A stretch of DNA of 37,931 bases, from NCBI GenBank assembly GCA_001662425.1, contig BDDC01000718.1, forward strand, positions 3,391 through 41,321, in the 5' to 3' direction. Made by a program: the position numbers and the translations under genes. The notes below the pieces were generated by a model. It was not told the origin of the DNA, searched no databases, and worked only from the letters and a program-made list of their open reading frames with translations. The DNA is from Chlamydomonas sphaeroides (Eukaryota > Chlorophyta > Chlorophyceae > Chlamydomonadales > Chlamydomonadaceae). Of this stretch, positions 1 to 11,391 are shown piece after piece. Position 1 is the first letter of the stretch. Every line of letters begins with the position of its first letter.

Positions 1-50
1 GCTCGCTGCTCGGTCCCTTCTCTGCCCTCCCCGCCCTCTCCCCGGCTCAC

Positions 51-3000
51 CGCGAGCCCCTGGTCCAGGTTGAGTGCGAGCAGCGCCTCCGCCCCGCCGT
101 TACGGCTGGCCTCGCCGTAGGCCCGGGCCGCAGCCACGGGGTCGTGCTTGACGTCCTCCAGGAACTTGCCATAGCAGCGGAGCAGCTTGCCGTTGGCGGG
201 GTAGCGCTCGAGCACCCTGGCACGTTAGGGACACGCACAAGCGGGTCACACCTGTCAGCTAGCACTTAGAGGCACACCGCTCAGCTAGCAGACAGCAGGC
301 CCCCACCCATTCAGAGCGGCAGCAGGGCCCCACTCAGAACGGGCAGGCCCCCACTCAGCGGCAGCAGCGCCCCACCCAGCACAGCATTCGCACCTTTTGT
401 AGACCTGCTGCCCGCGTGCCGCGGCCGTCTCCACGGCGTCCATGGCGCTATCAATCTCTGACACGCGCAGACGCGGCTTGAGGCAGAGACGCCACAGGTC
501 CGTCTGCGGGCAAAGGCGGGTGGATGTGCAACAGCGGTGGTGTAGGCGGTGACACGTCATCAGCTATCGAGTTGCACAATTTCTGGATTTTATGTCTTAG
601 AGTTAGCCTCCGCGCCATTGGTCTAAGCGTTCAGACATCCCACCACCGTCTCCGCCACCCATCCATCTCACCCCACCCCTCCCACCTGCATGATCAGAGC
701 CTCCCTGTGCACCCGCAGTACGGCACGGTAGTTGCGCTGGCCAGGGGTGAGGATTCGATGGGCAGGGGATTGTGGAGTGTCAGCAAACGCGTTTCAGCAG
801 GGATAGCGGTTGGAGAGAAGGCTCGCCTGCTGGGGTGGTAGGACCGCGGCACCGCCATGCATGCCACTTGCCGGGCCCGCCCCATGTCCCCCCGCATGCA
901 CGGTCCGCACCTTGAACTCGATGTAAGCCTGCAGGTCCATGCCGCCCTCCTGGCTGTCCTTGAGCCGCTTGGAGGCCTCGTTGGTGCAAAACACCTGGGG
1001 TGATGATGCAGATGACGCAATCGGCTGGGGCGCGCGCTACGTGCGGGCAGGGCGACCATGGGCCCTACGATATGCAGGCGCGCTGCTGGCAGGGGCTCTG
1101 CTCGCTACCAGGGGCGGTGCGCCTCCCGGTCCCCTTGGCCCCAGCTCCCCGCTGCAGCTGACCTGGTACCTCTCCACCAAGGAGGGCGTGTGGCGAGAGC
1201 ATAGCTGCAGCTGCGTGCGGCTGGCGGGGCCGTCCTTGCGGACCTGGAGGCAATGTCAAAGGGCGGCGGGCAGGTCGGGGCCGCGGATGGAGCATCCCTT
1301 GAGCCACGGAGACCGGGACACCAGGCTAGGCCGTGCTGCCCTCAGGCCGACCATCATCCCTCCGTCCCTCGCACACCTCCAGCAGAAAGTTGGCGTACAG
1401 GATCATGAGCGTGGGCGAGTTGGGAAAGGTCTGCAGGCCGGCCTTGATTATGGTCTCGCCCAGCGCCGCGGCCTCCTCCAGCACAGCGCCGTCAATGTCG
1501 TACTTGCGCATGACTCGGGCCAGGATCTCGACTTCGGCCGGCGACTCGAACTTGTGGACCTGGGATGGGGCCAGGGGTGCGGCCGAGGGATCGGAGCTAG
1601 CCGATGTGGAGCTAGCCGATGTGGAGCGAGGCTGGGTAGGCGGGGTCGTAGGGTGATCGACAATTAGAAGACGTGCAGCCTGGGCGGCAGCCGCTAACGG
1701 GCCCTCCACTCACCTTCATCAACTTGCCTCCCTGCTCCACGTCTTCGAACTTCTTGGCATGCCGCGTTACCCACCAGATGTGGGCCGCACATATCGCCCA
1801 GCTGCCGATCACGACCGGGAAGATGCCGTACAGCACATTCTGCAAATTTGAGGACAAGCGCGGGACATCAGCACGGGCAGATCAGTTTAAACAGACGGGT
1901 AGATGCGACTGAGATCAAGAGTCAGGGACATTGCATCACACGCTACCTGCACTCCACGCTCTCTCACAAGCAACTCATCCCTCCTTTTCCCCCTGCGGCC
2001 CACCAGCGTCATGGCCCGCTGCTTGGGCACGTCCGCGTTGCCGAACACCAGCACCGCCAAGATGAGGGAGGTGTAGAGGATGCCAGCCCAGTTACTGCAC
2101 CAAACGATGTTGATGAGGTTGCGGTAGAAGGGAACCTGGACAGGCGCGGGGGGGCGCACGGGTCGGCATGAAATCAAGCGGGTCGAGATGAACGGGCAAG
2201 TCAGGTGTGTTTGCATGCTTTGGGTCGATCATGAGCGTGGGAGCCGGCTCCAGATGCCGCTCGGATTACCGTAGTGATAATATGTATTAGTGATACTAAT
2301 TTCGTGGTGGGTCCACGAATACGTAGCACGAAACAAAGCCAGGGTGTTTGGAGGCTGTCTCCACGAAAATTAGTGGCACGAAAACTGCAGTGCGGGGGAG
2401 GGCGGCGGGGAGGGTGCCGCACGGCCGTGCCAAACACACGATCTCGCGCGTGCCTTTCTTTGCACTGCGCCACGTACTTACGTTTTCGCTCACAAACATG
2501 GAAGGAGACCGACCCAAGAAGCAAGTGAAGCTGATTCGATTTGGGTTGCATGTGCTCTCAAAGGAAGCATCAGTGTCAGCGCGCGCTGGCATGCATTTGT
2601 GGCACGAATCAATTCCAGGGCTATTTTTGACCGCACCCCGAAAAAATGTATCACTAATACATAGTATCACTACGGTATGTTTGACATACTTAACATGACA
2701 TCTACGAACGCACCGATCTGAAGTTCCACCAAGTGATGAGCGCCACCGACAACACGCTGACGATGGCCTGTGGCTTCAACACTGACTCCAGGCAGGCTGC
2801 GGATACCACCATGGCGGCCTTAGCGGCCAGGATCTATTTGGCGGGAAAATATAGGGGGCGACGGGAGGCGTGAGATTCCAGGGGCTGCCTGAGATCGGGG
2901 CGGCCGCTCCGTTGCGTGCCCTGGCGACTCAAGAGATGCCGTGCACCGCCCCACCTTGAGCCGCGGGTAGACTGCGGGCGAGGCCAGGTAGCCCTTTGAC

Positions 3001-6000
3001 ACGGGGTTTAGGTCGGAGGAGGCCACCACCTGGGGGCGCAACGGGGAGGGCGAGGGAGGCGGCAGGAGCCGGGACAGCGCCGCAGCAGCGGGAGTCAGGA
3101 TTGCTAGATGCACAGACGGACTGCTTTGGAAGCAAACGCATCCCAGACCCGCATCAGCGTAGCTCCAATTATATTCACGCCATGTGGGCTCCTCGCCTCC
3201 TCCCTTCTCTCTCACCATGAGTGCCGTGACGAAGAGAAACACGAGTGCTGCAAAGCCGGCAATGCACATGTGGAGCAGGTGGGGCATCTCCAGGCACACT
3301 GGCGGGCAGCAGGGGCGGCCACGAGCAGGGGCGGGCACGAGGACTCGCGAGGGCGGTGATGCAGAGGAACACGAGTGTTGCGAAGCCGGCGATGCACATG
3401 TGTAGGAGCGAGGTGGGGCATCTCCAGGCACACTGGCGAGCAGGCAGGGGCGGGCGCGAGGGTTTGCGAGGGTTGGAGGCTGCCGGCATAGCACGAGCCG
3501 CCGCGGGCACACGGCAGGACAAACGTGAGGTTGGGCGAGCGCGAGTGCAGCGGCAGCGCGGTACCTACGACGGGCTTAGCTTGGTGAGGCAGCAATCCAG
3601 CGCCGCTGCACTACGCCCCGCCCCCCAGCAACAGCAACAGCAGAAGCTGTGCCGCATTGCTGCCAGTGCGCGTGTGTCCCAGCGTCCCATCCGCAGCAGC
3701 GCGGCACTCACTGACGTCCGTGAAGTAGTTATGGCGCTTCACATCCGCCATGAAGTCGCAGTTGAGCGCAAACACGCTGCGGGGGTTAAGGAAAGGCGAG
3801 GCAACATGGAAGAGCGACAGGGAGAGGACAGTCACAGCTCGGCACACCTGCGAAGTCCCGAAACCCCAAACCCAAGCCCTGTCTCACAAATAGTCGAAGA
3901 AGCTGGCATAGCACATCATATACGTCACGTCGTACACCTGGGGATGGGGGCCGTGGGTGGGGACCTTGCAAGAAGCACTGGGGCTTCAGGACCAGGCAAG
4001 AGCCAATGTGCTCATGATATCCTCGGATCCAGGCCGACCCCGCACGCGGTGGGCCCCCTTGCGCCCCCCGATAGTCCCCCGCTCACAATGTGCAGCCCCA
4101 GCGCGGCCGCCCGCAGCCACTTGCTCTGCTCCTGCCGCCTCATCGCCAGGGTCAGCCAGGCCAGGCCGACGACTGACAGCAGCACCCACACCGCCATCAC
4201 CTGCAGGGGGAGGCGGGGGCGGGGGCGCGGGGCAGTGGGCAGCAGAAGGGCTGTCGGCGGCAGAGGTTCCTTGGCGACGGGACGCGTTCTGCCCTTGCCA
4301 GCCCCAACGCGAGCAAGCCCATCCAGAGTCCAGACCAGCCCGATCTGGTGCCCGCCCCCCGGCCTGCTCACGTATAGCAGCGTGATGTAGGTCTTGTAAC
4401 CTGGCAGCGGCCGGGCATGAAGGCAGGCGGCAGTCAAGCATGGACGGCAGCATGACCGGTGCCCATCGTCGTGCTGCAGGACCCTTCCCTCCCCTCCTCC
4501 CCTCCCTTTTCTCCCCTCGCCTCCCCGCCTCACCGAACAGCCGCACCACGGGGGAGCGCCACACGGTCCATCGTATGACGGTCCACAGCGGGTTGCTGAC
4601 GTTGATCTCCCAGCTGTCGTGCGTGGGGTTGAACAGAATGATGAAGAACATGAGCACCTCCAGGACCATCTGGGTAAGGGGGCAGGGGCGGGAATGGGCG
4701 GGGGCCAGGGGGCCAGGCCACATGCGGCTTGCCGGGTTAGGGGGAAAGGCGGCCGGGCGCTGGAGCAAGGGGCATGTCGCAAGCTCCAGCGAGCGTCCGG
4801 CGGCCCCGCGCTTCTGGCTGCGCCCATCTCCGTCCATCCCCCAGTCGCTGCTCCATCGGACGCTCCTACCACCATGCCGGCACCCCGCACCTTGAGCACC
4901 GCAAACTGTGGGCGAGAACAAGGAGGCACGGGCAAAGGGGGGGGTGGGCAGGATGAGCAGCAATGGTCAGGGCTCGTAGCTCAGAACGAAAGCACACGCA
5001 GCGTTGCCTGTACGAGGGCCGGCGGCCGTCATGGGTGGCAGCCTGCCGGCCACGGCTCTTCCACGGCCTCCAGCCCCCGCCCGCTGGCATCAGCATATGT
5101 CATGCTGCCGTTCATAACGACATCTGGCTGCACGCTAAGCAGACGGCCCTGCCGCCACCTGCCCGCGCCCCAACCCTCCCGGCGCCTGCCTTCCATGACG
5201 ACAGCGCCGACTGCCGTACGAGCGTGAACATGCCTGGTGGGGGCCACAGCGCGCAGCGCGGGGCAGCAGGCGGACGCGTGGGTGCCGTGCGGCGCGACTT
5301 GCCGCCCGCTTAGCTTCCTCGTCGCTCCCACAGAGTGCTCATAGCTCCTTGGCCCTATCGCCGTAGCTCAGGTGACAGCCCCCGGGGTCCCGGAGGCGAG
5401 TCGGCGCAGCGCGTGGGGCAGCACTCAGGCTCATGGCCGCGGCCCCGCAACGAGTCGTGCTGTGCGTGCCATGCCGCCGTAGCGCGGCGTCCAGGGCGCA
5501 GGACGCGCTGGCGCCCCACCAGCCTTGCCCGGATCAAGCAATACAGGTCGGGGCTTGTCCGCTTGTCCGCTCGTCTGCTGGCTGCCGTGCAGCGCAGCAT
5601 AGCCTGGCTGGGGCCCTACGCCAGCGCGCGCGCCTAGACTACCGCAGCCTACGGTGCTCAGGTCCTGGTGTTACGGGGCACCTGGGGCCTCCCCTGCTAT
5701 CCACCAGTTGCCGCAGCCCACACTTGGATTCAAGCTGGTACCCTTCTGATAGCCCGGGCGTACATGCAAACACGCCCTCCTGCAGGTTGCGCTGCCGGTC
5801 CAGGAGGTCCCCCTCGTTGGCATCGCGGTCTGCCGCCCTGAGGAGACATGCGGAGTTTCGCGGGTTCCGGCACAACAATCAGGCATGGCCACATGTCATG
5901 TCGTGGATGGGAATCTGTTGGGCATTTGGAGTCAAGGCACGCGCACGCGCTTGGGGGCCAGGCGCCGGGGCGCGGTCAGGCCGGCGACATTCGGCTCGCA

Positions 6001-6461
6001 AGGTCCGACACAGCAATCTGCACAGGCACGTACTGCCCGGGGCTCTAGGCCGCTTCCTGATTGACTCGGGGAGTCAGGATGGCGCACGGCGCAGCTAGTC
6101 AAGAGCCGCTGCCAGCCTGCCACATCCTGTTGACATGAGCCGCGCGGCCGTGAGTACGCCAGCTGCCGTAGCGACATTGTGAAGTGCACGACACAACATC
6201 TGAAACGCCATGTTGTCCGTTTAGGGGCTGTAGCCGCAAAATGGGTTTGTGCCCGACCTAGCGGTTGACTCGGCAGACATCCCGGCTCGTGGCCATCCCT
6301 GCACGGACTTCTCCCGCGCACCTTTCTCGTCGCTTGAGGAACTTCTGGTCGGACCGTTGACTGCTCGTCTCAGACGCAGTGCCGCCCGTTTGTCCCGAGG
6401 CTCCAGAGCGCACGCTTCCGATGTCGTCGCCCCCGACTGAGCCTGCGTCCTTCTCAGACAT
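51..6461 (-). CDS. TmcB/TmcC-like multi-transmembrane protein (3' end beyond window)
   Basis: Resembles the algal Tiny macrocysts B/C family: many N-terminal membrane helices, then a TPR-like helical region (a C-terminal PAS domain would lie outside the window). In-phase exons: 6461-6322, 5837-5764, [unresolved], 4905-4891, 4669-4534, 4400-4372, 4200-4087, 3937-3888, 3776-3712, 3298-3216, 3029-2955, 2833-2714, 2135-2004, 1839-1714, 1559-1377, 1243-1163, 994-911, 736-686, 503-394, 216-51. The N-terminus MSEKDAGSVGG is Ser/Gly-rich and cytosolic in character. Hydrophobic stretches include MFFIILF, VWVLLSVVGLAWL, AGFAALVFLFVTALM and GILYTSLILAVLVFG. Family hallmarks follow: KFESPAEVEILARVMRKYD, IIKAGLQTFPNSP, MDLQAYIEFKRNYRAVLRVH and ANGKLLRCYGKFLEDVKHD. 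The ATG is the first in frame. The link between residue ~71 and FAVLK (5763-4906) is unresolved. The role is unknown; sensing or signalling is inferred from the family only. Confidence 0.8.
1594..1623. repeat. 15-bp tandem duplication in TmcB-like intron
   Basis: Two perfect copies of gagctagccgatgtg in the intron just upstream of the exon 1559-1377. Probably slippage; no function is suggested. Confidence 0.8.
2267..2677. mobile_element. 411-bp MITE-like element with terminal inverted repeats
   Basis: Both ends carry the same inverted sequence: from each edge 13 identical bases, one mismatch (a/c), then 16 identical bases, after which similarity fades. Each repeat itself contains tagtgata twice. 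The outermost TA at each side fits a TA target-site duplication, as in Tc1/mariner or Stowaway MITEs. The element lies wholly within the intron between exons 2833-2714 and 2135-2004 of the TmcB-like gene and is visibly AT-richer at its edges than its surroundings. No convincing transposase is encoded, so it would be non-autonomous. Exact boundaries depend on whether the TA is counted as element or duplication. Confidence 0.75.
3346..3432 (-). pseudogene. decayed duplicate of the neighbouring TmcB exon (pseudo-exon)
   Basis: This stretch is a diverged copy of the real exon 3298-3216, which encodes MCLEMPHLLHMCIAGF. It keeps the acceptor (gccag followed by tgtgcctgg) and most of the exon. It has four extra bases after the codons for MPHL, which shift the frame, and the donor has changed from ATG/GTGAGA to GCG/AGTCCT. 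Flanking intron sequence is duplicated too. The copy at 3298-3216 is intact and joins in phase with exons on both sides, so it is taken as the functional one. Confidence 0.75.
4906..5763 (-). other. unresolved intronic stretch of the TmcB-like gene
   Basis: The exon 5837-5764 ends in phase 1 and the 15-nt exon 4905-4891 (FAVLK) opens in phase 0, so at least one further small exon should lie here. Family members carry a short segment of about 15-17 residues at this point, ending near a Trp/Glu before the first helix. I could not pick that exon out; no other gene is evident here. Confidence 0.5.
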
Positions 6462-7904
6462 GGCTGTTTTTGTAGGAGGTCCAGCGATACAGAACTCCGC
6501 CGCTCAGAGCTTCACAAAAATTGCCTATTGTTGCACGTTCTCGTCCCTTCACCGTGCGTTGGTTCTTGCAGGCGCGTTGCGCTTATTGGCTTGTCAATAT
6601 TATTGTAAAGAGATGTAGTGCAGAAACACGCTCTGCTCTCTGGCTGTCGGTAACAACCTGTCCGACGGACATCAGTTACACGTCATGGCGCTACTAAGTG
6701 TTGACTTCTCGCGAGTACCGTCGTTCTTGACACGGGGCCGTGTAGTGCTCGCCGAGTCCTCTATGCCAGTGGTCCTCGGACGGCAGTGTGCGTGCACGTA
6801 CGCCCCTTGTAGTTCGTGGACTCACGCGAGCGGAGTGTTGAAAAAAGTCTCCTAGCTCGCGAGCTATATGACGATGACCGTAGGTAACCGGAGCGCGGGT
6901 TCCACGCTGACTTAGCGGGCGCGGGTGCCTGCGTTACTTCTTATTACTGCTGGCCCGTCCCTGGTCCGGCCCTACCCGGCTCGCAGCAGGCATGGCGGGT
7001 CTCTCCCCTGCGTCGCAGCGCCTCTTTCGGTGCCCCTGGTCGCGGAACACCACCTGTCCGCATGGCCTGCGCAAAATTGGGCACGGACGGATTGCGACCT
7101 GCGAGGAGCCTGTGAGCACAGGGGCTGACACTGAGGCAGGGGCCCAGGTGCTGTCGCCCCTCTTCCATGCAAGAGGGGTGGCGGGCTGGGGCTTCAGCCC
7201 TGGGCCTCACGTGCCACAACGCCACATGCCAGCTCCGTGGAAGACAGGACTGAGAGGCTCAATCGCACCGTTATTCAGGATTGCTCACGCGCCTGGCTGC
7301 CGGCTGAGCACGGACAGAGTGTCAGAGCCTCAATACACAGAAGCGCGAGCGGGACGCAACTGTTCAGGGGATGGCGACTAGAGCCGCGCTAGGCCCCATG
7401 CACATGTCTTCCGCCGAGCCGCGAGCGGCTCTACGTCACGTGAACAGCGGAACCATGGCCCAGGTGTAAGGGCATGCGTGCATTGCGACGAGGCCCACTC
7501 ACTAAACAGGGACGGCCTCGCCGCACCAACTTCCCATCCCCCACACCATGAGCAAGATAAAGATCAGGTTTCCGCCAGTCCAGACTCCCACGACACTTGT
7601 GCAGGTATGCCACTTCCCGCACCGCTTGCCTGCATCCACTGGCCCTTCCCCTCCCCCAACCGCCAGCCAGCACGCCAGCAGCCGTTGGGTCTCAAAGCCG
7701 CAGGCGCCGTTATGAAAGCATGAGTATGCCGTGCGGCCGACCAGCATGTACAGACCCAGCAAGTCGCCTTGGACCCCCGCGAGTGTGACAGCGCCGTGAC
7801 GTGGCATGCGTTTCACAGGGTGCCGGCTCGTGCAGGCCGCCGTGCGCCATCTCCACAAGGGCCGGCACAGCAGCCGCATGCGGTGCCCGGCCCACGGAGC
7901 CTGT
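6462..7904. other. intergenic spacer with weak hydrophobic ORF
   Basis: This spacer lies between the start of the TmcB-like gene and the stop of the next minus-strand gene. The part from about 6480 to 6900 is less GC-rich and probably holds promoter sequence for the TmcB-like gene. A minus-strand ORF ends at 7502 and includes GNLIFILLMVWGMGSW, which looks like a membrane helix, and GLYMLVGRTAYS. I recognise no family and see no supporting exon structure, so it may be chance or part of a small unrecognised membrane protein. Confidence 0.4.
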
Positions 7905-10900
7905 CTAGCTGCCGCTAGCTCGCACCGTCGGCACCTCCTCCGACAGGCTGCCGCGCACGCCCATCACCAGCGGCCCGCCACCGCGGCCCCCGGCCGACGT
8001 CCGCACAGCGCTGCCGGCCGCCCCCAGGGCGTAGTGGTCCACCTGCGACCGCGTCACCAGCATCGCCGCCGGCGCGCCCGTCGCCGCCGCCGCCTTCTGC
8101 CGCGCCCGGTCGAACCGGCCTGGCGACTCGCCGGCGCCGCCGTCTGGCCCCTGCCGGCTCGGCGTGCCGGGCCGGCTGTGGCGGCCTGGCGGCGCCGCCA
8201 GCATGGTGCGGCGGAAGTCGGCATGCGGGTCGGGCGGCGTCGGCGGCGGCGCGGGAGCGGCGCTGGGTGAGGGCACGCCCCGCACCCGAGCGTGGTCGAG
8301 CCCCAGCCGCGGCACGCTGTCCAGCATGCGGTAGTCGAGCGCGCCGCCGCCGGCGTAGCCCCGGATCAGGCCGCCGCCGCCGCCACCGCCACCTGCGGCA
8401 CCCGACGGGCTGACGGCCGCACCACCGCGGTGCGTTGGCGCCGGCAGCGACGAAGGCACGCCGCTGCCGCTCACCCGACTGGGGCCGCCGTCGGCGGCGC
8501 CAGCCGGCGCCCGGCGCATGGGCGACGCGGGGCCGGGCGACGGCAGGTGCTGCGGGGAGTCGGGAGCCCACACGTCGCCGCCACCGCCAATGCGGACTGT
8601 TAGGTTGGGCGTCGACCGCCGGATGGGATGCAGCAGCGCCGCCGGCACCGGCGGCATGTGGGTCCTGCCGCTAGCGCCGTCCTCGGCCCCGCTGTCGCGG
8701 CCGCTCTCCTGGCGGCCCAAGCCCCTGCCGCCGCCACCGCCGCCGCCGGCCTTGGGCGAGTGCGACTGGCCTGTGAAGCTGCCCGGGCTGCCCGCCGGGC
8801 CCGTGAAGCTGGAGGCGCTGACGGCGACGCCGCCCTCCCGGGCGCAGGGGTGCACCGTCATCAGCGCGCGGCCACGCGAGGCGGGCCGCCGGAGGTGCGG
8901 CGGCAGCGCGGGCGAGCCCGGCTCCTCCGGGTGCGGCGGGGCGGCGTGGTGCGGTGGCGGCGGCGCGGGGCCCTGCCACGCGCTGCGGGAGGTGTCCCCG
9001 AAGGAGCGGCGGGCGTTGCTCGCGTCGGCAGCCGAGGTGTGCCAGCTCTCGCGTCCCGCGCGGCCCTGCGGGGTCGGGGCCGGGCCAGACGGGTGCGACC
9101 ATCGTGACTGCTGCCGCCCGAGCAGCCCCCGGCGCGGGGCAGCGCACCTTGCGCAAGCTGCCCCGCGTGCGCCAGGGCCCTCCGTCAACCCTGGTCAGTG
9201 AGGTCATCCGTCAGCCTACGACCACCCTGGAATCACCTTGCGTCCCTGCGTACACCCACATGCACGCAACATCGGCATCAAGCCCCGGCCCCGCAGACCT
9301 CCCATGCGCACGGACCGTGCTCACCTCGGGTCCGGCTGCATGCAGCGCCATCCCCGCCAGCTTCTCCGCCACGTGCCGAGGCACCGCGCGCGGCACGGGC
9401 GCCAGCGGCAGCGGCGACGACAGCTCCAACGGCGCGCCGGAGGGGGAGCAGGGGGCATGCGGCTCGCCGGCGGCGCCCGGCGCGCCGCTGCCCGATGCGC
9501 CCAGGGCTTCAGACGTCAGCAGCAGCGTCTGGCGCATGTGGCCCGGGTCGTAGGCAGCCAGGGCAAACTCGCGGATGATGTGGTCTGCGGCGGGACGCGG
9601 GCGGCGGCACGTAGGCAGGCAGCGGGGATCAATGGTCCAGGCAACGCCCGGCGTGTGCTGCACGCACTGAAGAAGGGCATGCAGGATGCCAGACGGTCGG
9701 GCAAGCCCCGTGCGGCCCGGCGTACGGACATCGCGGCGGACGCAGCGGCGCCACCCAGCTGCCGCTACCAGCCTCCACTCGTCACGTCGGCCGTCCCGTC
9801 AGCCGGGGTGCCAGCTGCGGGCGCAAGCGGTCGGAACCCCCCTTAGGGACCCTTTAGGGACAGCAGCGCGCCCGACCTGCTCGCGACACGTTGACCCCGG
9901 GGCTCAGCAGCTCGGGCGCCAGTCCCTCGCCGCCGGCCTCCTCGCCGGGCCGCGTGCCGCCGCCGCCAGAGCCGTCGGCAGCGCTCAGGCCGCTGGCCCG
10001 CGGCGAGCTGGAGCTCCGTGTGGGGAGGAACTCGTCCTCGCAGCCCGCGCCCGTGCCGGCCCGGCTGCCGCTGGCGCCGCTGATTCCGCTGGCGCCGCCG
10101 TCGCTAGGCAGACCGCTCAGCGAGGCGACCAGCGCACGCCCGATTGCGCCCATCGCCAAGGGCGCCGAGCTCTGCGAGTCCAGCGCCGCCGCGACGGACG
10201 CATGCCGGCTGCGGCCCGGCGCCCTCGCCTCGGCATCCTGCCCCCTAGGCGCCAGCGTGCTGCCGCGCGGCTGGCTGCCGGGCGCTTGCTGATCGGCGCC
10301 GCCGAGCGTGGGCGGCGGCGCCAGGCCGGCGGCGGCGGCGACGCCGGAGCCGCGGCGGCTGAGCGCGGCCTCCTGCATGCCGCTGTACGAGCTGTGGCGC
10401 GTGCCGGACCCGAGGGTCGGCGCGTGCAGCAGCGAGCCCCGCCGCCGGTGGGCGGAGGTGGAGCCGAAGGACGCGTGGCCGCGGGCCTTGGCGCCGCTGC
10501 CTGGGGGTGTGCGGCATGGCGACGGGATGGCGCTGTTGCGGCCGCCGCCGCCGCGCTGCGGTCTTTCTGCCCCCAGCATGCACTGCACCGCGCGGCTGCT
10601 ATGATGCATGCACAGTCGCAAGAGGTGGCCAAGTCCCAGACGTGCTGCACGGGTTCCTGCTTCTTGGCTTACCGTTTCGGCCGAACTGCGGCGGCGTGGC
10701 GTCAAGCGCCTCGAGCGGCGGCCGCTCCTGGGGCTCCCAGTCCAGAATGTCGATGCCTGTCGCAACACGCAGGGGCGGCGGCGTCCGGCGGGTATGTGCC
10801 GCTGGTATCTGACGTGCGATGTGTAGCTGTGCCGTGACGGTGTTGCTAAGTGGGCATGCTGCGGCTGCGTACGGCAGCGTACGGCGCATGGGCGGCCGCC

Positions 10901-11391
10901 GCACACGCTGCTCACCTGATGAGCTGTCGTAGAAGCACTGCTGCTGCCACGACTGCGCAGCCACGCGAATCTAGGGGCCGGCGAGGGAACATTGCGAGAG
11001 GCGCCGTTGGGGGCAGGGAGCGGCGGGGCACGGCCGGGCCTCGGCCTGACTGCGGGGCTGCCGCAGGTGACGCATGGGAAGGCGTACCTCCGATGTGCGC
11101 TCGCGTGCGGGCACATTGTAAACGGTCTGCTTCAGCTGGCCTGCGGACATGACGAGCCAGAGGGTTGCGTGCTGTGCGGTGATGGTTCGGCCCACGGCGC
11201 AAGCGCGCCAAGCGTGCGGGCTGACAGGCGCAGGGGCCGTGTGCACGCTGGGCGTCCCTGAGCAGCCCACCCGCGGTCTTAAAGGCAGCGCTTAGAACGT
11301 CGCTAGGCGCAGCGCCGAGGTGGCTCGGCGATGCCAGCACCTTCTGGCGCTCGAGCTGCGGGGTTCGGGTAAGCAAGGGGCCATGCGGCAT
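7905..11391 (-). CDS. unrecognised 809-aa low-complexity protein
   Basis: Seven exons in consistent phase: 11391-11247, 11140-11088, 10952-10916, 10756-10673, 10566-9877, 9584-9325, 9065-7905 (stop TAG). The ATG is preceded by ccacc and followed by MPHGPLLTRTPQ, but an acceptor-like ccccgcag just inside leaves open an upstream first exon. The N-terminal ~115 residues look folded: DVLSAAFKTAGGLLRDAQR, KQTVYNVPARERTSE and ILDWEPQERPPLEAL. A second folded patch is HIIREFALAAYDPGHMRQ in exon 6. The rest is Gly/Ser/Pro/Ala-rich, with poly-Gly and SRRGS-type motifs, and is probably disordered. There is no signal peptide or membrane segment. I do not recognise the family; a scaffold or regulatory role would be a guess. 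Confidence 0.6.

Noticed and set aside
2348..2698. 116-aa plus-strand open frame inside the TIR element, considered as a transposase remnant
   Set aside because: No DDE/D or helix-turn-helix features, and it runs through the right terminal repeat.
4966..5040. tRNA-like start ggctcgtagctcag, and a similar cgtagctcagg near 5362
   Set aside because: No T-loop motif (GGTTCRANNCC) at the right distance and no acceptor-stem pairing could be made.
8200..9200. Long plus-strand frames opposite the 809-aa gene
   Set aside because: Arg/Ala-rich mirror frames of a Gly/Pro/Ser-rich coding exon, without splice-consistent structure.
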